A stretch of DNA of 5,212 nucleotides from Comamonadaceae bacterium (lineage in GTDB: Bacteria; Pseudomonadota; Gammaproteobacteria; Burkholderiales; Burkholderiaceae), in assembly GCA_947377705.1 (NCBI GenBank), contig CANCGU010000194.1:1-5212 (forward strand), given 5' to 3'. The notes below the pieces were generated by a model. The model did not search any database. It worked only from the letters and a program-made list of their open reading frames with translations, and was not told where the DNA came from. The position numbers were made by a program, and so were the translations under genes. Positions 1-5,212 of the stretch are shown piece after piece (position 1 is the first letter of the stretch; every line of letters begins with the position of its first letter).

Positions 1-6
1 TTCTGT

Positions 7-204
7 TTAAAACCAGCACCAAAAACCGGTGCAGTTGCCCGTGATTTGCTGGATCAGCAAATCCACCAAGCTGCTGATGACCAGCAAAGGCAGACCCACA
101 TACACAAACACCCACAGCACAAACACCAGCGTGAGGCGTGGTTCTTCCAGGCGATGGCCCATCACGGTTTCGGCTTGTCGGCGAAGGCGAAGTTTGTTCA
201 ACAT
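7..204 (-). CDS. Small hypothetical single-pass membrane protein (65 aa)
   Basis: I do not recognise this protein. The frame opens at ATG (complement of 202-204) and closes at TAA (complement of 7-9). The first 23 residues are rich in Arg/Lys (K4, R6, R8, R9, R18, R23), followed by a strongly hydrophobic stretch at about 24-46 that should form one membrane helix, N-terminus in the cytoplasm by the positive-inside rule. The tail is short, with two cysteines (C58, C63) among aromatic residues and a terminal Phe. The basic-then-hydrophobic order is what a genuine small inner-membrane protein shows and is not typical of a random antisense frame. Its start lies only 20 bases from the start of the divergent acyltransferase gene, and the bases before it (GGACC) make only a weak ribosome site. 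Two overlapping + strand frames here lack such features. The protein could be an artefact; moderate confidence. Confidence 0.5.
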   Translation of the reverse strand: MLNKLRLRRQAETVMGHRLEEPRLTLVFVLWVFVYVGLPLLVISSLVDLLIQQITGNCTGFWCWF

Positions 205-224
205 GGTCCGGGGATTTTAGGCGC

Positions 225-1148
225 ATGAAAGTCAACTGGGACACGCTGACCCATCCCGTGTGGGATGCACACCATGCCACCGCTGCGGCCCCCTTACAGC
301 AAGACTGGGCTTATGGCGCGTGCATGAAGACGCTGGGCGTCGGCGTGCTGCGTGCGTTTGTCGAACAAGACGGCACACCTGTGGCCTTGGCGCAATTCAT
401 CGTGCGCCGTTTGGTAGGTGGTTTGGCCAACATGGCCCTGTGCTCGCTGGGGCCTGTGTGGCTGCAACCACTGTCGGGTGCTGACAAGGCGCGGGTTTAC
501 AAAGCGTTGAAGCGAACCATGCCTTTGCAAAATCTGCGCGTGGTGGCTGTCACGCCGCAAGAAGCGCAAAGCCCAGAGCTGGGCCTTTCCCGCTGGCGCC
601 GTGTGATGACGGGCCACAGCACCGTGATGCTTGACTTGACAATGTCAATGGATGTACTGCGTGCCCAACTCGACAAACGTTGGCGTCACCGTTTGGGCGG
701 TGCGGAAAATTCAGAGTTGACTATCCACCGTGTAGGCACCAATGCCGGCCAATACCGTTGGCTGTTAGACGCTGAAATGCAACAACGCGAGCAACGCGGC
801 TTGCACGGTTTACCGCAGCACTTCTTCGATTTGTATGTGCCTTCGCGTCAACAACCGGCCAAAACCATTTTGACCCTACGTGCCGACGTGGGCCGTGACC
901 GCGTGGCAGGCATGATGTTTTTGCTTCACGGCGAAGCAGCCACCTACCAAGTGGGCTGGACCAGTGACGCGGGCCGCGACTTGCATGCCCACAACCTGAT
1001 TTTGTGGAAAGGCATTGAAGAATTGCGTGAGCGTGGTGTGCGCAAGCTGGACCTTGGCGGTGTCAACACCACACGCAGCGCGGGCATTGCGCGTTTCAAG
1101 ATGAGCACGGGCGGCCAAGTGTTGACCTGTGCGGGGACTTTCATTTAA
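225..1148 (+). CDS. FemAB-like / GNAT-fold acyltransferase
   Basis: This 307-residue protein resembles the peptidoglycan-bridge FemAB/FemX group and the related GNAT-type acetyltransferase domain; substrate unknown. The supporting signature is in the C-terminal half. Residues 150-161 (DKRWRHRLGGAE) resemble the FemAB W-R-x-x-L-x-x-A-E element. Residues 240-280 carry the pattern TYQVGWTSDAGR, then a helix with W261, then G271 and KLDLGG (274-279). The end, GIARFKMSTGG (287-297), matches the usual family ending before the final strand. No signal peptide or membrane segment is evident, so it is probably cytoplasmic. I chose the ATG at 225, preceded by GGGGA ten bases upstream. An in-frame ATG at 138 would add 29 residues of low-complexity appearance and run far into the opposite-strand ORF. 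The stop lies three bases before ccmA, so co-transcription with the ccm genes is likely, though no role in cytochrome maturation is known for this family. Lipid II aminoacyl transfer is only one possibility; many proteobacterial members act on other substrates. Confidence 0.82.
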   Translation: MKVNWDTLTHPVWDAHHATAAAPLQQDWAYGACMKTLGVGVLRAFVEQDGTPVALAQFIVRRLVGGLANMALCSLGPVWLQPLSGADKARVYKALKRTMPLQNLRVVAVTPQEAQSPELGLSRWRRVMTGHSTVMLDLTMSMDVLRAQLDKRWRHRLGGAENSELTIHRVGTNAGQYRWLLDAEMQQREQRGLHGLPQHFFDLYVPSRQQPAKTILTLRADVGRDRVAGMMFLLHGEAATYQVGWTSDAGRDLHAHNLILWKGIEELRERGVRKLDLGGVNTTRSAGIARFKMSTGGQVLTCAGTFI

Positions 1149-1151
1149 CCC

Positions 1152-1790
1152 ATGCTGCGCGTCTCCCACCTTTCTTGCAGCCGGGGGCATAAGCCCCTGT
1201 TTACCGACGTCAGCTTTGAACTGAAAGCGGGCCAAGCCTTGCACCTAGAAGGTGACAACGGCGTGGGTAAAACCAGTTTGCTGCGCATCATCTGTGGCTT
1301 GTCACCTTCTGATGCGGGCGAGGTGTGTTGGCAAGACCAACCCATTCAGCAAAACGCCACAGCGTTTCGTTCATCGCTGTTTTATTTGGGCCACGGCTTG
1401 TCACTCAAAGAAGAATTGACGGCTTTAGAAAACCTCATGTCCGATGCCGCTGTGTCTGGGCGCACCCTCAGCCAGCAGCAAGCTTTGGTGGCGTTGGCGC
1501 GCATGGGCTTGCGCGGGCGCGAGCACTTGCCGTTGCGGGTGATGTCGCAGGGCCAAAAGCGCCGTACGGCTTTGGCCCGTTTGCTGGCCAGCCAAGCCCC
1601 GCTGTGGGTGTTGGACGAGCCCTTTGTGGCTTTGGATGCGAAAGCAGTGGATGGTCTGCGTGGCCTGTTGGCTGAGCATGTGGCCCACGGCGGCATGGTG
1701 TTGTTCACCAGCCATCAGCCTGTGGCGCTCACCAGCGCCAACGGCGCTGCAGTGGATGTGCAAACCTACGCATTGAGAGGTGTGGCATGA
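1152..1790 (+). CDS. ccmA: Haem exporter ATP-binding protein CcmA
   Basis: CcmA is the cytoplasmic ATPase subunit of the CcmABCD complex; ATP hydrolysis frees haem-loaded CcmE from CcmC/CcmD. The 212 residues form one compact ABC domain of normal CcmA length. Walker A is GDNGVGKT (34-41), the signature is MSQGQKRR (131-138), Walker B is LWVLDEP (151-157) followed by a D-loop ALD (160-162), and the H-loop histidine is H188 in TSHQP. The segment LTALENL (89-95) after the Q-loop region is typical of CcmA. At the Q-loop the sequence reads GHGLSLK (80-86), without the glutamine found in the E. coli protein. The start codon follows the upstream TAA by three bases and has no nearby purine-rich ribosome site (a GGGGA lies about 14 bases away), so translation may depend on termination of the preceding gene. 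Its last four bases overlap the ccmB start. Family assignment rests on both motifs and gene order. Confidence 0.96.
   Translation: MLRVSHLSCSRGHKPLFTDVSFELKAGQALHLEGDNGVGKTSLLRIICGLSPSDAGEVCWQDQPIQQNATAFRSSLFYLGHGLSLKEELTALENLMSDAAVSGRTLSQQQALVALARMGLRGREHLPLRVMSQGQKRRTALARLLASQAPLWVLDEPFVALDAKAVDGLRGLLAEHVAHGGMVLFTSHQPVALTSANGAAVDVQTYALRGVA
1775..1780 (+). promoter_or_regulatory. Ribosome binding site of ccmB
   Basis: GAGAGG lies inside the end of ccmA, six bases before the ccmB ATG at 1787. It supports that start and the ATGA overlap with the ccmA stop. Confidence 0.65.
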
Positions 1791-2458
1791 GTGGTCGCGC
1801 GTTCATGGCCGTGTTGCGGCGCGACTTGCTTTTGGCCATGCGCCGCAAGAGCGAGGTGCTGACCGCGGTGTTTTTCTTTGTGGTGGTGGCAGCTTTGTTT
1901 CCGCTGGGCATTGGCCCTGAGCTGAACACCTTGCGCTTGGTGGCCCCTGGCGTGTTGTGGGTGGGGGCACTGCTGTCAAGCATGCTGGCGCTTCAACGTC
2001 TGTTTGAGGCGGATTACCGCGACGGAACCCTGGAGCAAATGGCTTTGTCGCCCACGCCAATGCCCTTACTGATCAGTGCCAAACTCTTGGCCCACTGGTT
2101 GGTGTCAGGGGTGCCATTGGTATTATTGGCCCCAGTTTTAGGACTGCAATTTGACCTCTCGGCGGATGCCTTGGTCACCCTCACCTTGGCCCTGTTGTTG
2201 GGCACCCCCATTTTGTCTTTGGTGGGCGGCATTGGTGCTGCATTGACCTTGGGCGTGCGTGGTGGTGGGGTGTTGTTGTCGCTGCTGGTGTTGCCTTTGT
2301 TTATTCCTGTGCTGGTGTTTGGTGCGGGCGCTGTGGAAGCGCAAGCCAGTGGGTTGGGCGCACAGGCGCACTTGTCAATTTTGATGGCCATGCTTTTGCC
2401 TGCGGCCTTTTTCAGTCCGTTTGCATGTGCAGCGGCTTTACGGATCGCGTTGGAATGA
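1787..2458 (+). CDS. ccmB: Haem exporter membrane protein CcmB
   Basis: CcmB is the inner-membrane partner of the CcmA ATPase, together forming the ABC part of the machine that releases holo-CcmE. The 223 residues match the usual length of about 220. A basic N-terminus (RRDLLLAMRRK, 11-21) precedes six hydrophobic segments at roughly 23-42, 50-70, 97-118, 127-153, 160-182 and 196-219. Between the second and third is the cytoplasmic loop FEADYRDGTLEQMALSP (73-89), whose DGTLEQ core is a family hallmark and is thought to contact CcmA. The start overlaps the ccmA stop as ATGA and has a good ribosome site; the end overlaps ccmC the same way. No Walker motif is present, which agrees with a membrane subunit. 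No truncation or frameshift is seen. Confidence 0.95.
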   Translation: MSGRAFMAVLRRDLLLAMRRKSEVLTAVFFFVVVAALFPLGIGPELNTLRLVAPGVLWVGALLSSMLALQRLFEADYRDGTLEQMALSPTPMPLLISAKLLAHWLVSGVPLVLLAPVLGLQFDLSADALVTLTLALLLGTPILSLVGGIGAALTLGVRGGGVLLSLLVLPLFIPVLVFGAGAVEAQASGLGAQAHLSILMAMLLPAAFFSPFACAAALRIALE

Positions 2459-3198
2459 AAAAAACAAGCTTGTTTCACTACGCCGCGCCGCAAACCTTTT
2501 ATGGTTTGGCGGGCAAAGCGTGGCCTTGGTTTGCTGCACTCGCCACGGTGCTGATGTTGGCTGGCATGTGGCTGGGCTTTGCTGTGGCACCCACCGATTT
2601 TCAGCAAGGTGAGGGCTACCGCATCATCTTCGTGCATGTGCCTGCGAGCTGGATGTCGATGGTCATTTACTTGGCCATGGCGTTTTGGAGCGTGTTGGGC
2701 CTGACCTTCAACACCCGTCTGTCGGGCATGATGACCCGCGCTTTGGCACCGACCGGCGCTTTGTTTGCGTTTCTGTCTTTGTGGACGGGCGCGCTCTGGG
2801 GCAAGCCCATGTGGGGCGCATGGTGGGTGTGGGACGCACGCCTCACGTCAGAGCTGATTTTGTTTTTCTTGTACCTTGGCTACATCGCGTTGACGTCTGC
2901 CATTGACGACACGCGCCGCAGCGACCGCGCGGGTGCCTTGATTGCCATTGTGGGCGCCATCAACGTGCCCATCATTTATTTCTCGGTGAAGTGGTGGAAC
3001 ACCTTGCACCAAGGTGCCTCGGTGTCGCTCACCAAAGCGCCTAGCATGGCGGAGATCATGCTGTGGAGCATGTTGCTGATGGCCTTGGCATTTTGGTTCT
3101 ACACCATCGCCTTGGTGTTGTACCGCGTGCGCACCCTCATCTTGCAGCGCGAGAGCCACGCCACCTGGGTGCATGAACTCGACGAGGTGAAGCCATGA
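2455..3198 (+). CDS. ccmC: Haem handling protein CcmC (WWD domain)
   Basis: CcmC is an inner-membrane protein that holds haem at its periplasmic face and presents it to CcmE for covalent attachment. From the ATG at 2455 it has 247 residues, the usual size. Six hydrophobic segments are visible at about 24-44, 64-85, 95-113, 131-150, 159-178 and 200-224. The tryptophan-rich WWD motif reads WGAWWVWDARLTSE (120-133). The two haem-ligand histidines are H61 in FVHVPASWMS and H185 in LHQGAS, matching E. coli H60 and H184. An ATG at 2425 in the same frame would add ten residues but has no ribosome site and would deepen the overlap with ccmB to 34 bases; the 2455 start gives the ATGA overlap seen along the rest of the operon and the usual N-terminus (MKK). 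Only a weak GGA precedes it, so translational coupling to ccmB is likely. Confidence 0.96.
   Translation: MKKTSLFHYAAPQTFYGLAGKAWPWFAALATVLMLAGMWLGFAVAPTDFQQGEGYRIIFVHVPASWMSMVIYLAMAFWSVLGLTFNTRLSGMMTRALAPTGALFAFLSLWTGALWGKPMWGAWWVWDARLTSELILFFLYLGYIALTSAIDDTRRSDRAGALIAIVGAINVPIIYFSVKWWNTLHQGASVSLTKAPSMAEIMLWSMLLMALAFWFYTIALVLYRVRTLILQRESHATWVHELDEVKP
3184..3190 (+). promoter_or_regulatory. Ribosome binding site of ccmD
   Basis: GAGGTGA sits in the last codons of ccmC, with its GAGG core seven bases before the ccmD ATG at 3195. It supports a true start for this small gene. Confidence 0.65.
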
Positions 3199-3386
3199 GA
3201 TGGGAAAGCTGGAGCGAGTTTTGGGCCATGGGCGGCTATGCCGTGTACGTGTGGGGCAGTGTGGGTGTGACGGCTTTGTTGCTGGCGCTCGAAGTGTGGC
3301 AAGCCCGTTGGGCACACCGTGTGGTGTTGGACCAATTGAAAGCCGAGCAGGCTGTGGCTCAATTACCCGTTGAAGAATTGATGTGA
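3195..3386 (+). CDS. ccmD: Haem exporter accessory protein CcmD
   Basis: CcmD is a small single-pass inner-membrane protein that stabilises the CcmC-haem-CcmE complex and is needed for release of holo-CcmE. The 63-residue product has the family pattern: an aromatic, periplasm-facing N-terminus with [11 protein letters not shown] (12-22), including the conserved tyrosines Y15 and Y18, then one hydrophobic helix at about 17-35, then a charged cytoplasmic tail (RWAHR and onward). The start overlaps the ccmC stop as ATGA and is preceded by a good ribosome site. The stop TGA (3384-3386) shares its last base with the ATG of ccmE. The size and the position between ccmC and ccmE confirm the call, which sequence similarity alone would make weaker because the family is so short. 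Confidence 0.93.
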   Translation: MRWESWSEFWAMGGYAVYVWGSVGVTALLLALEVWQARWAHRVVLDQLKAEQAVAQLPVEELM

Positions 3387-3856
3387 TGAAACCAAGAACC
3401 AAACGATTTGCACTGATTGCCGCTGGCATTGTGGTGCTGTGTGCCGCAGCGGCTTTTGTGCTGAATGCCTTCCAAAGCAATTTGGTGTTTTTCTTCACGC
3501 CCACGCAAGTGAGCAAGGGCGAAGCCCCCAAGGGCCGCACCTTCCGCGCCGGCGGCATGGTGAAAGAGGGCAGTGTGGTGCGCGATGGCAACTCCGTGCG
3601 CTTTGTGATCACTGACACCGTGCACGAAATGCCCGTGACCTATGTGGGCCTGTTGCCTGATTTGTTCAAAGAAGGCAAAGGCGTGGTGTCGCAAGGCAAG
3701 CTGGGTGACGACGGTGTGTTTGTCGCCAGCGAAGTCTTGGCCAAGCATGACGAAAACTACATGCCTCCCGAAGCCCAACATGCGATGGACCAAGCTGCGG
3801 CAGCCAAAGCTGCCAAGTCTGTCCAGTCGCCGACCCCCGACAAAGGCAAGCCATGA
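3386..3856 (+). CDS. ccmE: Periplasmic haem chaperone CcmE
   Basis: CcmE binds haem covalently after loading by CcmC/CcmD and carries it to CcmF/CcmH. The 156-residue protein has a basic N-terminus (MKPRTKR), a membrane anchor at about 8-28, and a periplasmic OB-fold beta-barrel domain starting near [11 protein letters not shown] (32-42). The haem-attachment histidine is H121 within the motif [13 protein letters not shown] (118-130), with the conserved Y125 nearby; this matches E. coli H130 in HDENY. The remaining 26 residues are rich in Ala, Lys, Gln and Pro and are probably a flexible tail, as is common. I chose the ATG at 3386 because MKPR is the usual start in related proteins and it makes a TGATG junction with ccmD. 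A GTG at 3383 would add a single residue. GAAG about ten bases upstream can serve as ribosome site. Confidence 0.96.
   Translation: MKPRTKRFALIAAGIVVLCAAAAFVLNAFQSNLVFFFTPTQVSKGEAPKGRTFRAGGMVKEGSVVRDGNSVRFVITDTVHEMPVTYVGLLPDLFKEGKGVVSQGKLGDDGVFVASEVLAKHDENYMPPEAQHAMDQAAAAKAAKSVQSPTPDKGKP
3842..3846 (+). promoter_or_regulatory. Ribosome binding site of ccmF
   Basis: AAAGG lies six bases before the ccmF ATG at 3853, within the last codons of ccmE, and supports the ATGA overlap start. Confidence 0.5.
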
Positions 3857-5212
3857 TTCCAGAACTCGGTAATTTCGCGCTCATGCTCGCCGCCGTGGTG
3901 GCGGTGATGCAAGGTGTGCTGCCCATTGCAGGCACCTTGGTGCGCAACCCACAAACGCAAATCACTTTGCAATCGTTGGCTCGTCCCACGGCTGCTTTGC
4001 AGTTTGTGTTGGTGGTGTTTGCGTTTGGCGCATTGGCCTCGGCATTTTTGAACAACGATTTCTCTGTGCTGTATGTGTCGCAGCATTCCAACTCATTGCT
4101 GCCCAAGCCCTACCAATTCGCCGCGGTGTGGGGCGGTCACGAAGGCTCGCTCTTGTTGTGGGTGTTGTTGCTGTCGCTGTGGACGGTGGCTGTGGCGGTG
4201 TTTTCGCGCAGCTTGCCGCTGGACATGGTGGCCCGTGTGATTGGCGTGTTGGGTTTGATTTCAGTCGGCTTCCTGTTGTTCATCTTGACCACTTCTAACC
4301 CTTTTGAACGCTTGTTGCCTGCCGCCTTGGATGGCAAAGACTTGAACCCCTTGCTGCAAGACCCCGGCTTGGTGATTCACCCGCCCATGCTCTACATGGG
4401 CTATGTGGGCATGGCAGTGGCATTTGCGTTTGCGGTGTCTGCCTTGATGAGTGGCCGTTTAGATGCGGCTTGGGCGCGCTGGTCACGTCCATGGACGGTG
4501 GTGGCTTGGACCTTCCTGACCTTTGGCATTGGCCTCGGTTCTTGGTGGGCGTATTACGAACTCGGCTGGGGTGGCTGGTGGTTTTGGGACCCGGTTGAAA
4601 ACGCCTCGCTCATGCCTTGGTTGGTGGGCACGGCGCTCATTCACTCACTGATGGTCACCGAGAAACGCGGCAGTTTCAAAGCGTGGACGGTGCTGCTGGC
4701 CATTGCGGCTTTCTCGTTGTCGTTGCTCGGCACATTCTTGGTTCGTTCAGGCGTGCTCACATCGGTCCATGCCTTTGCGTCTGACCCTAAGCGCGGTGTG
4801 TTTGTGTTGATCTTCTTGGCGGTGGTGGTGGGTGCTTCGCTCACGCTGTTTGCCTGGCGTGCGCCCCGCGTGGCTTTGGGTGGTCGCATGGAGCTGGTGT
4901 CACGCGAATCGTTTTTGCTGGCCAACAGCGTGTTGTTGGTGGTAGCCACGGCAGCGGTGTTGCTGGGCACGATTTACCCACTCATCATTGATGCGCTGAA
5001 CTTAGGCAAGCTGTCGGTGGGCCCGCCTTATTTCAATGCTGTCTTTGCGCCGCTGTTGGTGCCTACGGTGTTCTTGATGGTTCCCGGCTCCGTGGCACGT
5101 TGGCGTGAGGCGAATATCCGCGAGATCGCATTCAAGTTGCGTTGGACTTTTGCTGGCGCTGTGGCATTGGCCCTGCTTTTGCCCTTTGTGTTGGGTGGCT
5201 GGTCGCTCGGTG
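3853..5212 (+). CDS. ccmF: Cytochrome c haem lyase subunit CcmF, 3' truncated by window edge
   Basis: CcmF is a large inner-membrane protein that takes haem from holo-CcmE and, with CcmH, attaches it to apocytochrome c. The frame is open from the ATG at 3853 to the last base: 453 complete codons of a protein that is usually about 650 residues. The WWD motif is [18 protein letters not shown] (239-256). Three of the four conserved histidines are visible: H176 in [11 protein letters not shown]264 in ALIHSL and H306 in SVHAFASDP, corresponding to E. coli H173, H261 and H303; the counterpart of H491 would lie beyond the edge. Other family landmarks are [11 protein letters not shown] (93-103), TSNPFERL (147-154) and [10 protein letters not shown] (295-304). 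About ten to eleven hydrophobic segments occur in the visible part. No frameshift or internal stop was found in a codon-by-codon reading. The start overlaps the ccmE stop as ATGA. Confidence 0.96.
   Translation, partial: MIPELGNFALMLAAVVAVMQGVLPIAGTLVRNPQTQITLQSLARPTAALQFVLVVFAFGALASAFLNNDFSVLYVSQHSNSLLPKPYQFAAVWGGHEGSLLLWVLLLSLWTVAVAVFSRSLPLDMVARVIGVLGLISVGFLLFILTTSNPFERLLPAALDGKDLNPLLQDPGLVIHPPMLYMGYVGMAVAFAFAVSALMSGRLDAAWARWSRPWTVVAWTFLTFGIGLGSWWAYYELGWGGWWFWDPVENASLMPWLVGTALIHSLMVTEKRGSFKAWTVLLAIAAFSLSLLGTFLVRSGVLTSVHAFASDPKRGVFVLIFLAVVVGASLTLFAWRAPRVALGGRMELVSRESFLLANSVLLVVATAAVLLGTIYPLIIDALNLGKLSVGPPYFNAVFAPLLVPTVFLMVPGSVARWREANIREIAFKLRWTFAGAVALALLLPFVLGGWSLG

Noticed and set aside
138..224. 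Longer N-terminus for the acyltransferase from an ATG at 138.
   Set aside because: The added 29 residues do not look like part of the fold and would overlap the divergent membrane ORF; the ATG at 225 has a plausible GGGGA ribosome site.
150..224. Search for a promoter driving the acyltransferase-ccm operon.
   Set aside because: No pair of -35/-10-like hexamers with acceptable spacing was convincing, so no promoter is annotated.
636..648. Perfect inverted repeat TTGACAATGTCAA, which also contains a TTGACA -35-like hexamer.
   Set aside because: It sits in the middle of the acyltransferase coding region, no matching -10 element is found at the right spacing, and a 6-base arm dyad is expected by chance.
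2425..2454. Earlier ccmC start at 2425.
   Set aside because: No ribosome site, a 34-base overlap with ccmB, and the ATG at 2455 gives the usual CcmC N-terminus, histidine numbering and the ATGA junction.
2014..3618. Long open frames on the minus strand opposite ccmB to ccmE (207 and 256 codons).
   Set aside because: They lie fully antisense to well-recognised ccm genes, their products are rich in His, Arg, Pro, Thr and Asn with no coherent domain or membrane pattern, and they look like shadows of GC-biased codons.

Overview
The window is ordinary chromosomal sequence dominated by a cytochrome c maturation (ccm, System I) operon on the + strand: ccmA, ccmB, ccmC, ccmD, ccmE and the first 453 codons of ccmF, which runs off the right edge. 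Moderately high GC, heavy use of TTG/CTG and GTG codons, and the wording of the Ccm proteins (for example the CcmE stretch around the haem-binding His and the CcmD start) suggest a betaproteobacterium, probably Burkholderiales/Comamonadaceae. That placement is a judgement from protein style, not a database result.

Layout. Positions 7-204 (minus strand) hold a 65-residue open frame with one convincing membrane segment and no recognised family; it is divergent from everything else. Positions 225-1148 encode a FemAB-like/GNAT-fold acyltransferase of 307 residues. Its stop is three bases before ccmA (1152-1790), so it is probably the first gene of the same transcript. From ccmA onward there is no intergenic space: ccmA/ccmB, ccmB/ccmC, ccmC/ccmD and ccmE/ccmF overlap by the four bases ATGA, and ccmD/ccmE meet at TGATG. 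No stretch over 300 bases lacks a gene. I see no RNA gene, insertion sequence, CRISPR array, convincing promoter or terminator.

How the genes work together. CcmA (ATPase) and CcmB (membrane subunit) form an ABC-type complex with CcmC and CcmD. CcmC presents haem through its WWD domain to the covalent haem-binding histidine of the chaperone CcmE in the periplasm. ATP hydrolysis by CcmAB releases holo-CcmE from CcmCD, and CcmF, with CcmH, transfers haem from CcmE to the CXXCH motifs of apocytochromes c. All diagnostic residues of CcmA, C and E that lie in the window are present, as are three of the four conserved CcmF histidines (the fourth lies beyond the edge), so the pathway looks intact. 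The thioredoxin-like CcmG and CcmH/I would be expected beyond the right edge but cannot be seen.

I did not find a previously undescribed system. The least explained elements are the acyltransferase-like gene leading the operon and the small divergent membrane ORF.
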